Of a stretch of 36,731 bases of DNA, positions 1 to 7,723 are shown one piece after another (position 1 is the stretch's first letter; every line of letters starts with the position of its first letter). The notes under the pieces were generated by a model. It was not told the DNA's origin and did not search any database. It saw only the letters and a program-made list of their open reading frames with translations. The stretch comes from Spartobacteria bacterium (GTDB lineage Bacteria; Verrucomicrobiota; Verrucomicrobiia; Chthoniobacterales; UBA10450): contig PNAS01000067.1 in the NCBI GenBank assembly GCA_003169695.1, positions 1 to 36,731 on the forward strand, read 5' to 3'. The translations under genes and the position numbers were made by a program.

Positions 1-276
1 AGGCGCACCGTAGTCGATGCCCGTGGGACTCCAGCCCACCGCGCAAACCAGTTCGCCATCGTGCGGCGCGCGCGCGTGCGGACAAGCCCAACCTTTCCCT
101 ATGCCTGTGTTGTGCACGTGCTCGCGCGCCAGCACGTTTTCCGTGATACCGCCTTCGACTCCAATGTCTGGAATAGCCTCAATTAGCGCAGCTAGATATT
201 CCAGCGCCTTGATCTTGTGGTTGTCCGCTAATTCAATCAAGCGGCCAGCCTGCAGGGCATCGAGAAGGCTTCTCAT
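1..276 (-). CDS. PTS EIIA type-2 (fructose/nitrogen class) domain protein, partial
   Basis: The reading frame starts at ATG 276-274 and runs off the left edge of the window after 92 codons. The protein shows the core of a type-2 EIIA domain: a helical start (MRSLLDALQAG), then ENVLAREHVHNTGIG, then GWACPHARAP. The His in the CPHAR segment is the position phosphorylated in PtsN/FruA-type EIIA domains. The start codon follows the mgtA stop by one base (TAA-C-ATG), so the two are almost certainly co-transcribed and translationally coupled. EIIA-Ntr proteins are known regulators of ion transporters, notably potassium systems, so a role in controlling the upstream Mg2+ ATPase is plausible; that is inference. 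The C-terminal part, which could carry another domain, is not visible. Confidence 0.85.
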   Translation of the reverse strand, partial: MRSLLDALQAGRLIELADNHKIKALEYLAALIEAIPDIGVEGGITENVLAREHVHNTGIGKGWACPHARAPHDGELVCAVGWSPTGIDYGAP

Positions 277-277
277 G

Positions 278-2944
278 TTAATCCATTCCGTATTTCCGGT
301 GGAACCAGACTTTAACCGAATGAGTTAGCACCGAATAGCAAAGAACGAATCCAGCGATCCATATCCAGAAGCTGGCCGGCAGCGGGACAAAGCCGAAATA
401 ACTCCCGATCGGCAGATACGGAAGAACGGCGCCCGCGATCATAATAATGATTGTTGTCAGGAGCAGAAATGGACTGGCGACGCTTTGAAAAAAAGGAATC
501 CTGTTGGTTCTGATAATGTGAACGATGAGCGTTTGGGTTAAAATCGACTCTACAAACCAGCCAGTGTGAAACAGGCTTTCATAATACGTTTTCATTTCCG
601 GAGTGGTCCCAGCATGGGAGTAGAGTTTGCAGTTAAAAAAGTAGAGCATGAGAAAGAATGTCGCGTAGTCGAAGATGGAACTCATCGGCCCGATGAAGAT
701 CATAAAGCGACGTATGTTCTCGATGTTCCACTTGCGGGGAGTCCTGAGATATTCTTCATCGACATGGTCTGCCGGAATGCCGACTTGGGATGCATCGTAA
801 AGCAGGTTGTTAAGCAAGATCTGAATCGGTGCCATCGGCAGGAAGGGCAAAAAATAGCTTCCGCCGACCACGCTGAACATGTTTCCAAAGTTCGAACTGG
901 CGCCCATGCGGATGTATTTGAGGATGTTGCCGAACACCTTTCTCCCTTCAATGATGCCGTCCTCAAGCACGAGGAGACTTTTTTCGAGAAGAATGATGTC
1001 GGCCGATTCCTTCGCGACATCGACTGCCGTATCGACCGAAATGCCCACGTCGGCCGCACGCATCGAAAGAGCGTCGTTGATGCCGTCGCCCATATAGCCA
1101 ACTACATGCCCGCGTTTTTGCAGGGCGGTAATAATGTTCTCCTTCTGGGACGGAGACAAACGGGCGAACACATTGTTCTTTTCCGCCAACTCGCCCAGTT
1201 GCGTTTCATCCAGGCCGAGAAGCTTATCGCCGGTGATAACCTCTTGTTCATCCAGGCCGACATCCTTGCAAATCTTCCGGGTCACCAGCGCGTTGTCGCC
1301 GGTTAGAATCTTGGTGGCGACGCCATACTGCTTGAGCGAGGCGAGGGCCTTTGCGGCGGAGCCCTTGGGCGGATCGAGAAAAGCTATGTAGCCGAGCAAA
1401 ATCAAATCGCTTTCGTCAGCAACTGAAAACACCTGCTTGCTTTGCGGAAATTCTCGGTAAGCGATTCCGAGCACGCGGTAACCGTCCCGACTCAATTCTT
1501 CATACTCTTCCAGGAGATCATCTTTGATGAGGTCAATCATTAGATGAATTTCCTCATCGATCTGGTAATGCGTGCAGGCCTTGTAAATATCTTCCACCGC
1601 ACCCTTGCAGATCAGCACGTGATCGCCCTCATAATCCACGGCGACGGACATGCGTTTGCGTTGAAAATCGAAAGGAATTTCATCCACTTTCTTGCAACCG
1701 CGCTCCACATCCAGATCGCTATGCGAAAGAACCGAACGGTCCAACAGGTTACGCAACCCGGTCTGATAGTAACTGTTCATGTAGGCGTAGCGCAGGACGT
1801 CATCGCTATCACGGTTGGTGACATCCACAGCTTTTTCGAGAATCACGCGATCTTGCGTCAGGGTGCCGGTCTTGTCGGTGCAAAGAATATCGATGGCGCC
1901 GAAGTTCTGAATCGAGTTCAGCCGCTTCACGATGACCTTCTTCTTCGACATGGCCATGGCGCCTTTGGAAAGGTTCACCGTCACAATCATCGGCAGCATT
2001 TCCGGCGTCAGTCCTACCGCCACCGAGAGGGCGAAAAGGAGAGCCTCCGCCCAGTCGTGCTTGGTCACGCCCACAATCAAAAAGACGATCGCGACCATGA
2101 CCACCATGAAGCGGATCATCAGCCAAGTGAAACCGGCGATGCCTTTGTCAAAACTCGTCTGCGCCCGCTGTCCCGAAAGCTTTTCGGCTATCGAACCGAA
2201 GTGAGTCTTGCTCCCAGTGTTGACGACCACCCCGCGAGCGGTGCCGCTCACAACATTGCTCCCTTGGAAACATGCGTTTTGCAACTCGATAACGCCCCGG
2301 CCGGTTACATCAGCCGGCTCAGCATGCTTCTCCACCGGCATGGATTCGCCGGTTAGGGAGGACTGACTTACGAAAAAGTCCTTGGCACTGATTAAGCGAA
2401 GATCTGCCGGGATAAGTGCGCCAGCTTGCAGGATGACGATCTCTCCCGGAACAATCTCGGCTATTGGGATGTCATATTCCTTTCCACCGCGCATCACCAG
2501 AGAGTTGGTTTGCACCATGGCGTTGAGCTTTTCCACGGCCTTGCTGGAGCGATGCTCTTGCACGTATGCCAGCACGACGCTGAGCAAGACCATCGCTCCG
2601 ACGACCGTCGCCGCGCGGACATCTCCCATTAACAGGGAGACGACACAGATCACAAGCAGCTGGATCACCAAAGGATTGCGGCAGCGTTGCAAGAGCTCCA
2701 TCACGATGCCGGCCTCTTTTCTGTGACTGAGAATATTGCTGCCGTATTCTTCCCGAGCAGTTTCAACTTGCTCGTCGGAAAGGCCATTCTCTGTCACGCC
2801 AAGACGCTGCAACGCTTCCTCGGCCGGCACCGTGCATAGCTCTATGAGCTTCTGCTCATGCTCTGAAATAGCAGTCGCAGCCGCTTTGACCGCCTTATGG
2901 AGGATGGCGGGATGGAGTTTGCCCGAAAAAATAAATCGGAACAT
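278..2944 (-). CDS. mgtA: Mg2+-importing P-type ATPase (P3B/MgtA family)
   Basis: An 888-residue P-type ATPase, close to the roughly 900 residues of E. coli MgtA. Visible motifs are TGES (198-201) in the actuator domain, GLTPEMLPMIV (about 311) in the ion-path helix, CTDKTGTLTQD with the phosphorylated Asp at 357, the nucleotide-binding CKGAVEDIY (about 447), LTGDN (about 548) and MGDGIND (619-624). Predicted membrane helices lie in pairs around residues 90-130 and 270-320, with a further cluster in the last 200 residues, as usual. Family knowledge gives the function as import of Mg2+ driven by ATP. The gene lies 52 bp downstream of a hypothetical gene and one base upstream of the EIIA gene, suggesting an operon. 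No Mg2+ riboswitch or long leader is visible immediately upstream. Nearest alternatives are P-type ATPases of other cation specificity, but the motif set favours MgtA. Confidence 0.93.
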   Translation of the reverse strand: MFRFIFSGKLHPAILHKAVKAAATAISEHEQKLIELCTVPAEEALQRLGVTENGLSDEQVETAREEYGSNILSHRKEAGIVMELLQRCRNPLVIQLLVICVVSLLMGDVRAATVVGAMVLLSVVLAYVQEHRSSKAVEKLNAMVQTNSLVMRGGKEYDIPIAEIVPGEIVILQAGALIPADLRLISAKDFFVSQSSLTGESMPVEKHAEPADVTGRGVIELQNACFQGSNVVSGTARGVVVNTGSKTHFGSIAEKLSGQRAQTSFDKGIAGFTWLMIRFMVVMVAIVFLIVGVTKHDWAEALLFALSVAVGLTPEMLPMIVTVNLSKGAMAMSKKKVIVKRLNSIQNFGAIDILCTDKTGTLTQDRVILEKAVDVTNRDSDDVLRYAYMNSYYQTGLRNLLDRSVLSHSDLDVERGCKKVDEIPFDFQRKRMSVAVDYEGDHVLICKGAVEDIYKACTHYQIDEEIHLMIDLIKDDLLEEYEELSRDGYRVLGIAYREFPQSKQVFSVADESDLILLGYIAFLDPPKGSAAKALASLKQYGVATKILTGDNALVTRKICKDVGLDEQEVITGDKLLGLDETQLGELAEKNNVFARLSPSQKENIITALQKRGHVVGYMGDGINDALSMRAADVGISVDTAVDVAKESADIILLEKSLLVLEDGIIEGRKVFGNILKYIRMGASSNFGNMFSVVGGSYFLPFLPMAPIQILLNNLLYDASQVGIPADHVDEEYLRTPRKWNIENIRRFMIFIGPMSSIFDYATFFLMLYFFNCKLYSHAGTTPEMKTYYESLFHTGWFVESILTQTLIVHIIRTNRIPFFQSVASPFLLLTTIIIMIAGAVLPYLPIGSYFGFVPLPASFWIWIAGFVLCYSVLTHSVKVWFHRKYGMD

Positions 2945-2996
2945 GAAAGATGAGCGTTCTCTTTGGGTTGCTTGCCGTGGCTACAAGCGCTCGACT

Positions 2997-3521
2997 TTAC
3001 GGATCATCCGGGTGCCGGGATGAAAGTCGAGTGGAGAATTGAGTGGACCGCACCCGAGCGGCAGCGATTACGCGGCAGAGCCGGCTGAGTTGCGTCAAAG
3101 CTTCGAGCATCGCACGTGAACGCCGCGATTCCATGTGATCGAGCAGCGCGAGAGTCCAGCTAATCCGCCAACGCAGTAGAAACCAGTGGATCAGGCGGCG
3201 GAACCACGTTTCCGGAGGGAGACTGTGTGAAATCCGAAACTTTTGCAGTGACACCTCCACACGTTCGCCACGCACGTCCGCTTCCTCCGCCAGACAGCGC
3301 AAGATCAATTTGCGTTCTGATCCTTTGGCCTCCCGGGCTGCGAGAGCGTGATAGATTCGCGCGTATTCGTGGAGGACGTGGTAGCGCTGCGTGATATTGA
3401 GCCGCACCCGTCGGAGCTTCCGCCGAAGCTGGCGGATTGTAGGGCCGTGGGGCGACACGGCAGATTGCCGAGTCGCCCTCTTCGATCTGGCGGCCGTAGT
3501 ACTGAAAATAGCCGGGCTCAT
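2997..3521 (-). CDS. Hypothetical protein, possible degenerate ferritin-like/VIT1-type domain
   Basis: An open frame of 174 codons reading into mgtA. The first Met codon (3521) lies inside the duplicated csoR segment, so the native start may be a later GTG such as the one encoding VSPHGPTIRQ. The middle (HEYARIYHALAAREAKG, then LAEEADVRGERVE) has the spacing of ferritin-like helices in rubrerythrin and VIT1/CCC1 N-terminal domains, but the usual EExxH metal ligand is EExxxRGE here. A hydrophobic aromatic stretch (TWFRRLIHWFLLRW, then ISWTLALLD) follows, perhaps membrane-associated. I do not recognise the family with confidence. The ferritin-like reading is inference from pattern only, and the frame could also be a decayed gene. 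Confidence 0.5.
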   Translation of the reverse strand: MSPAIFSTTAARSKRATRQSAVSPHGPTIRQLRRKLRRVRLNITQRYHVLHEYARIYHALAAREAKGSERKLILRCLAEEADVRGERVEVSLQKFRISHSLPPETWFRRLIHWFLLRWRISWTLALLDHMESRRSRAMLEALTQLSRLCRVIAAARVRSTQFSTRLSSRHPDDP

Positions 3522-3528
3522 TCAATAA

Positions 3529-3546
3529 GTGCATAGCCCTATGCAC
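3529..3546. promoter_or_regulatory. Perfect 8-bp inverted repeat upstream of the dead csoR copy
   Basis: GTGCATAG and CTATGCAC form a perfect palindrome with a CC spacer. The equivalent place in copy B reads GCATACCCCCATAT, closer to known CsoR-type boxes, so this may be a diverged operator. It also lies just upstream of the minus-strand hypothetical gene that starts near 3521, so it could serve that gene. Its role as an operator is inferred from position and symmetry. Confidence 0.4.
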
Positions 3547-3602
3547 CATCATATGTCCACTCCGTTGTGTACGAATCTCGGGATCGCACGCACCGTCGCA
3601 CG

Positions 3603-3731
3603 GTGACACGGAAACGCAGCCCTCGGCATCCAGAGGAAGAACGCCGCGCCTCAGTCAAGCGGGTGTGCAAGATCGTCGGCCAGCTCAACACCGTCGAACG
3701 AATGATCGACGAGGAGCGCCACTGTGATTGA
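3603..3731 (+). pseudogene. Truncated CsoR-family metal-sensor fragment
   Basis: Starting at GTG 3603 the frame gives VTRKRSPRHPEEERRAS, KRVCKIVGQLNTVERMI and DEERHCD before TGA at 3729-3731. This corresponds to residues 1-42 of the intact CsoR protein at 9700 (96 residues). It stops one codon after the first metal-ligand Cys, so the helix carrying the His and second Cys and the C-terminal helix are lost. The downstream nucleotides still resemble csoR for about 15 bp in a shifted frame, so a small indel rather than a clean deletion started the decay. A functional product is unlikely. Confidence 0.85.
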
Positions 3732-3811
3732 GCCTTCTCGACGATGGTCAGGCGCAAGCCTCATCTGCCGATCGTGAGAAGGAGATCGGCGGCTGGCGAT
3801 GACGAAGCGCT

Positions 3812-4315
3812 TTATCCCGCCGGATTCGAATCGGTGCTTGGAGAAGCGAGTTTCGTATCCAGCGACCATTTTCGCCCGGCGCCAACAAGGAGTAAAAATA
3901 GAAGGCTGAACCACATGGCGAGATCGGTGCGCGCTTCGTGCATCATGGCCAGGAATCCGTAGCGCGGCAGCTTTGCCAGTGAGAAGCCCCAAAACGCTTG
4001 ACCGAAAAGAATGGGAATCTTCGTCGAGACAATTGCCACGCTGATATCGATAAGCAGGAGCAGGGCAGCGATTCGCGTGAGGAACCCGACAATTACGAGC
4101 GCGCCACAAACGATTTCGATTCCGCCAACGAACGGCCCCATCAATTCCGGCGCGGGGATGCCGATCTTGGCAAAGCGACCCGCACCCATATCGGCGGGGT
4201 AAAGGAATTTTTGAATGCCTTCGGTTAGGAACACTCCGCCAACAACGATTCGAATCAGAATCGTCGCCGCGGGAGCGTCAGTGGCAGCCAGTCGACTAAG
4301 GCGGGTGGTTTTCAT
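3812..4315 (-). CDS. DoxX family membrane protein
   Basis: A 167-residue protein with four predicted membrane segments: ILIRIVVGGVFLTEG (about 19-33), MGPFVGGIEIVCGALVIVG (about 59-77), AALLLLIDISVAIV (about 83-96) and LAMWFSLLFLLLVGA (about 132-146). The pattern RIVVGGVFLTEGIQKFLYP followed by a Gly-rich second helix is typical of DoxX/DoxD-like quinone-associated membrane proteins. The start ATG at 4315 lies 18 bp after the multicopper oxidase stop on the same strand, so the two form an operon. DoxX proteins often accompany periplasmic oxidases and thiol or redox enzymes, so this one may couple the oxidase to the membrane quinone pool; that is inference. The C-terminal 20 residues are polar. 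Confidence 0.88.
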   Translation of the reverse strand: MKTTRLSRLAATDAPAATILIRIVVGGVFLTEGIQKFLYPADMGAGRFAKIGIPAPELMGPFVGGIEIVCGALVIVGFLTRIAALLLLIDISVAIVSTKIPILFGQAFWGFSLAKLPRYGFLAMMHEARTDLAMWFSLLFLLLVGAGRKWSLDTKLASPSTDSNPAG

Positions 4316-4333
4316 TTCAATTGTAGACCTGGT

Positions 4334-5818
4334 TTACGCGTACTGGAACAGGCTCATGAAACCATAGTCCATGTGCAGGTTCTGATGACAGTGAAAAAGC
4401 GTGAGGCCGGGATTGTCTGCCACGAAGTCGGCCTCGACGCGGCTGAATGGATTCATTAGCACAACGTCTTTGATAATACCCGAGGTTGCTTGGCCATGGA
4501 TCTTCACAAGCTCAAAACTGTGCCGGTGGAGATGCACCGGATGCGCGTCATCAGTTTTGTTCGCAAACGCCAGCCGGTAGCGGAGTCCTTTTTCGAGCGT
4601 GATCGGCTCGCTCTCTTCGAAGGCTTTCCCATTCACGCTCCATTTGTTGAAACCGCCTTTGCCGCCATTGATTTTGCCGAACTCCATCGGGATCACTCTG
4701 TCCGGCGCAGGCAGGGGCTTTGCTTCACCAAAAAGCAGGTAGTTCCAGTCGGCTTTGCCAGGGGCATGCCACTGAGGTTTTCCAGTCTTGTTGGCATATT
4801 CGACAACGATGCCGAAACCATGCTCGCGATCTTCGTCCATCGGCGTTCCAAGCACCCAAACGCCGGGATGATTCATCTCCACGATGGCATCCACGCGCTC
4901 GCCCGTGCCAAGCCGGAGCACGTTTACGCTTTGAGGACGCGGGACGGGATTTCCATCGAGTGCGATGACACGGAATTTGTGGCTCGGCAACGCAAGCTCG
5001 ATGTTCTCGGTTGCGCTCGCATTGAGGATTCGAAAAAGCACACGCTGGCCTTCATGCACCCTCACCGGTTCGCCATAGCCGCGCGATTTACCGTTAATGG
5101 AAAAGAGCCGGTAACCGACTTCCCAGCCGTTAGGCTTGCCCAGAGCCTTCTCTGCTTTTTCAGCCTCTTCCTTCAGGTCTGAATCCTCAGCCTTCAATTC
5201 TCCCGTTTCCATCTCGCCGCTGCTGAAATACGGCTCCCACTCGTGCGTGGCGAGCAGCACCTCCTGGTCGTATTGGCCCGAGTTAGTCTTGGGTTCAATA
5301 ATGACAAAACCAAATTGCCCGCTGTAAGTGCCGCGGTACAAATCCGGCCCCGACACAACATGCGAATGAACCCACCGCGTGCCCGCAGGGCGCGGCGTGA
5401 GCTGGTAACGCAAATGGCCATGCGCGGGCACCACGAGACTCTTTTCCTCCATGGCTCCGTCCACGTCCGAAGGAATCACCTGCCCATGCCAATGCACAAA
5501 TTCGGGCGTGTCAGTGTCGTTAAAAAGATCGACCGTGACCGCTTTATCTTCCTTCAATCGGATGACAGGGCCGGGCACCTGACCGTTGTAGCCGATGGTG
5601 CTGAGGGTGTGTTCTTTGTCGAGTTCCACCAGCACTGGTCCGATGCGCAGTGTCACATCAGCCTCGCTCTTCGCTTGAGCCGGGCTTGGCGCGACCGGCA
5701 TGTTCATCATTTCGGCCGCCTTACCGAGTCCGGAGGTAGTCATCAGGCCGGCGCCAACCAAGCCAGCCATTTTAATGAAGTCACGGCGCGCCAACTCTGA
5801 CTCAGCTTTCGTTTTCAT
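4334..5818 (-). CDS. Tat-exported multicopper oxidase with an axial Phe at the type 1 site
   Basis: A 494-residue multicopper oxidase. The N-terminus has a twin-arginine signal (ARRDFIKMAGLVGAGL, Arg 11-12), so the protein is exported folded. The copper ligands are complete: HWHG (109-112), HSH (151-153), HPVHLHRH (426-433) and HCHQNLHMDYGFM (476-488). Three cupredoxin domains are expected from the length. After the last T1 His (482) the axial position is Phe 487 rather than Met, with Met 488 next to it, a non-coordinating arrangement. Likely roles are Cu(I) oxidation or phenol/metal oxidation in the periplasm. The gene is followed by doxX and divergent from padR; CsoR copies nearby fit a copper theme. 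It is neither a clear CueO (no Met-rich insert seen) nor a clear laccase, so no symbol is given. Confidence 0.92.
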   Translation of the reverse strand: MKTKAESELARRDFIKMAGLVGAGLMTTSGLGKAAEMMNMPVAPSPAQAKSEADVTLRIGPVLVELDKEHTLSTIGYNGQVPGPVIRLKEDKAVTVDLFNDTDTPEFVHWHGQVIPSDVDGAMEEKSLVVPAHGHLRYQLTPRPAGTRWVHSHVVSGPDLYRGTYSGQFGFVIIEPKTNSGQYDQEVLLATHEWEPYFSSGEMETGELKAEDSDLKEEAEKAEKALGKPNGWEVGYRLFSINGKSRGYGEPVRVHEGQRVLFRILNASATENIELALPSHKFRVIALDGNPVPRPQSVNVLRLGTGERVDAIVEMNHPGVWVLGTPMDEDREHGFGIVVEYANKTGKPQWHAPGKADWNYLLFGEAKPLPAPDRVIPMEFGKINGGKGGFNKWSVNGKAFEESEPITLEKGLRYRLAFANKTDDAHPVHLHRHSFELVKIHGQATSGIIKDVVLMNPFSRVEADFVADNPGLTLFHCHQNLHMDYGFMSLFQYA

Positions 5819-5972
5819 AGGAGAATTTCGTCCGCGGCCTATTTGCCAGGAAACCCATCCCGTCTCTACCGCACCTAGTGGCGCGAATCAGTTTTGCGCC
5901 GGAAAACCTGACGGCCGCGGCGCTGGCGATCAGGCCAGCCCGAAGGAAAGCTCTGCGCGTTTGCTCATTCAT
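5802..5972 (-). CDS. Small ORF with a Tat-like leader, probably a gene remnant
   Basis: A 56-codon frame from ATG 5972-5970 overlaps the first 17 bases of the multicopper oxidase gene. It begins MNEQTRRAFLRAGLIAS, a credible twin-arginine leader (RRAFLRAG), but continues with no recognisable domain. It may be the stump of a second Tat-exported protein replaced by the oxidase, or a leader peptide coupling translation into the oxidase. Only the leader resemblance is seen; nothing shows that it is expressed. Confidence 0.35.
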   Translation of the reverse strand: MNEQTRRAFLRAGLIASAAAVRFSGAKLIRATRCGRDGMGFLANRPRTKFSYENES

Positions 5973-6020
5973 AGGGTTTTTGTCCGCTTTAAAAAAATAT
6001 CGCTCTCCACAACCACGACG

Positions 6021-6051
6021 GATGTCTTTTTCGTTTATGAAATAAGACATC
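6021..6051. promoter_or_regulatory. Inverted repeat, likely PadR operator
   Basis: GATGTCTT (6021-6028) and AAGACATC (6044-6051) are perfect inverted arms separated by 15 AT-rich bases, ending two bases before the padR start codon. PadR-family operators are typically spaced ATGT/ACAT palindromes, which this contains. It lies between padR and the divergent oxidase operon, so it could autoregulate padR and control the oxidase. Confidence 0.6.
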
Positions 6052-6053
6052 GC

Positions 6054-6383
6054 ATGGCAATATCGAAATCCGATACTGAAGATCGTTTGCAAGGGTGGCT
6101 TTCCGGTTTCATCCGTCTGCATATTTTGCATCATGCGGCCAAAGAGCCGCTGGTCGGCCATTGGATGATCGAGGAGCTGCGCCGGCATGGATACCGGCTC
6201 AGTCCCGGCACGCTTTATCCGATGCTGCGCGGCATGGAAGAAAAGGGCTATCTGCGTTCGATCGAAAAGCGTTCAGGCCGCCGTTTCTGGCGCGAGTATC
6301 GCGCGACCGCGACTGGCCGCAAAGAGCTCGCCGGCGCCAAGGCAAAACTGCGCGAGCTGTTCCACGAATTGATCGAAGGGTGA
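6054..6383 (+). CDS. PadR family transcriptional regulator
   Basis: From ATG 6054 the protein has 109 residues, the usual size of the short PadR subfamily (PadR-s1). It shows FIRLHILHHAAKEPLVGHWMIEELRRHGYRLSPGTLYPMLRGMEEKGYL, the PadR winged-helix signature with the GTLYPML recognition-helix motif. The wing follows (RSGRRFWREYRATATGRKELAGAK), then a C-terminal dimerisation helix. An open frame continues upstream into the oxidase gene, but this Met is the natural start and sits directly behind the palindrome at 6021. It is divergent from the multicopper oxidase and upstream of chrA, so it may regulate either. The inducer is unknown. Confidence 0.92.
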   Translation: MAISKSDTEDRLQGWLSGFIRLHILHHAAKEPLVGHWMIEELRRHGYRLSPGTLYPMLRGMEEKGYLRSIEKRSGRRFWREYRATATGRKELAGAKAKLRELFHELIEG

Positions 6384-6509
6384 ATGACGGCGCCACGCGA
6401 TGAACGTCGCCAAGTTTTCCGCCTCAGCTACATTCCGGTTCGTGTTGAAGATAGGCATCGTGAACCGGTGTCAGGACGGTCGGCCCATTGATTGTTTCAG
6501 GCGCTGCTT

Positions 6510-7712
6510 ATGTATTCCAAACAACTGACATCCGGCGAGCCGTTGGAGGTGTTGCAAGCGTTTTTGAAGCTCGGCTGCACGGCGTTCGGCGGGCCAGTTG
6601 CTCATCTCGGTTTCTTTCGGCATGAATTTGTCGAGAAACGTCGTTGGCTTGACGACGCCGGTTATGCCGACCTCGTCGCACTCTGCCAATTTTTGCCCGG
6701 CCCGGCGAGCAGCCAGGTTGGGCTTGCGCTTGGTTGGAAACGGGCGGGATTCATCGGCGCGTTATGCGCGTGGTTGGGATTCACTTTGCCATCTGCAGCG
6801 TTAATGCTGGCCTTCGCTTATGGCGTGCAGAAAGTTAGTTCCTTTAGTCACAGCGGCTGGGTACAGGGGTTAAAAATCGCCGCCGTCGCCGTCGTTGCAC
6901 AAGCACTCTGGCAAATGGCCAGACGGCTTTGTCCTGATGCGCCGCGCGCAATCATCGCGGGTGTGGCGGCAATCGCGTTGGTGCTTGTGCCAACGGCTTG
7001 GATGCAACTGGTCGTCATCGGCGGCGGCGCGCTAACAGGAATGTTCTTGACACAAAAATTATTGTCCGTTGTGAAACCGGCTTCCACCCCGACAGTTCAC
7101 CGGCGGTTTGCCGGCCTGAACTGGCTGGCTGCCTTTTCTGCATTGCTTTTGTTTCTGCCGTTGGCGGTCCGAATCTGGCCGCTGCAATGGCTGGAAGTCG
7201 TTAATGGATTTTATCGTGCGGGCGCAATGGTGTTTGGAGGCGGCCACGTCGTTTTGCCGTTGCTGGAACAAGCGACGGTGGGTCGCGGCTGGCTCGACCA
7301 CGACACCTTCCTCGCGGGTTACGGCGCGGCCCAGGCATTACCCGGCCCGCTATTCACTTTCGCTGCGTTTCTTGGCGCGACCATTTCCATTGGGCCACGC
7401 GGAATTATCGGTGGCTTGCTGGCGCTGCTGGCGATTTATCTGCCGTCCGCGTTATTGATATTCGGTGTCCTGCCGCAATGGGAGCGTTTACGGGAAATGC
7501 GGTTGGCGCAAGCGTTGCTCGCCGGAACCAACGCGGCGGTTGTCGGACTTCTTGGCGCGGCTTTTTATTCGCCGATTTGCACTTCCGCCATGACCGAACC
7601 CAAACGGTGGCTGATTGCCGTTGTCATTTTCATTGGGTTAATGTTTGGCAAAATGCCGCCGTGGCTGGCTGTGCTTGCCTGTGCCCTCGCAGGAAAATTA
7701 TTTTTGCACTGA
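6510..7712 (+). CDS. chrA: ChrA chromate transporter, two-domain (long-chain) form
   Basis: A 400-residue membrane protein of the CHR family, made of two homologous halves. The N-terminal half has LGCTAFGGPVAHLGFFRHEF (about 23-42) and FLPGPASSQVG (about 65); the C-terminal half has YRAGAMVFGGGHVVLPLLE (about 238-256) and AQALPGPLFTFAAF. These paired FGGP/FGGGH and LPGP motifs define chromate transporters. About ten hydrophobic segments are visible. The family exports chromate from the cytoplasm, driven by the proton gradient. ATG 6510 is chosen; an in-frame TTG at 6492 would add six residues. It lies 126 bp after padR on the same strand and ends upstream of a small ORF and an MFS gene, possibly one transcript. 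Sulfate or another oxyanion could also be the substrate. Confidence 0.93.
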   Translation: MYSKQLTSGEPLEVLQAFLKLGCTAFGGPVAHLGFFRHEFVEKRRWLDDAGYADLVALCQFLPGPASSQVGLALGWKRAGFIGALCAWLGFTLPSAALMLAFAYGVQKVSSFSHSGWVQGLKIAAVAVVAQALWQMARRLCPDAPRAIIAGVAAIALVLVPTAWMQLVVIGGGALTGMFLTQKLLSVVKPASTPTVHRRFAGLNWLAAFSALLLFLPLAVRIWPLQWLEVVNGFYRAGAMVFGGGHVVLPLLEQATVGRGWLDHDTFLAGYGAAQALPGPLFTFAAFLGATISIGPRGIIGGLLALLAIYLPSALLIFGVLPQWERLREMRLAQALLAGTNAAVVGLLGAAFYSPICTSAMTEPKRWLIAVVIFIGLMFGKMPPWLAVLACALAGKLFLH

Positions 7713-7723
7713 ACACTTTATTT

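Larger units (their letters stand above)
3485..3747 (+). repeat. Copy A of a ~260-bp direct duplication (csoR promoter and 5' end)
   Basis: The sequence from ATCTGGCGGCCGTAGT through the csoR-like 5' coding region matches 9582-9840 in the same orientation with scattered substitutions and small indels. Similarity stops just after a CCTTCTC motif shared by both copies. Copy A carries an indel around 3726-3732 that destroys the reading frame, so it is the decayed partner. Confidence 0.9.

Noticed and set aside
566..1306. Long plus-strand open frames opposite mgtA
   Set aside because: Antisense shadows of a confidently assigned ATPase gene; low-complexity His/Asp-rich translations with no family resemblance.
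2945..2996. Mg2+ riboswitch or leader before mgtA
   Set aside because: Only 52 bp separate mgtA from the upstream gene, too short for an M-box or mgtA-type leader.
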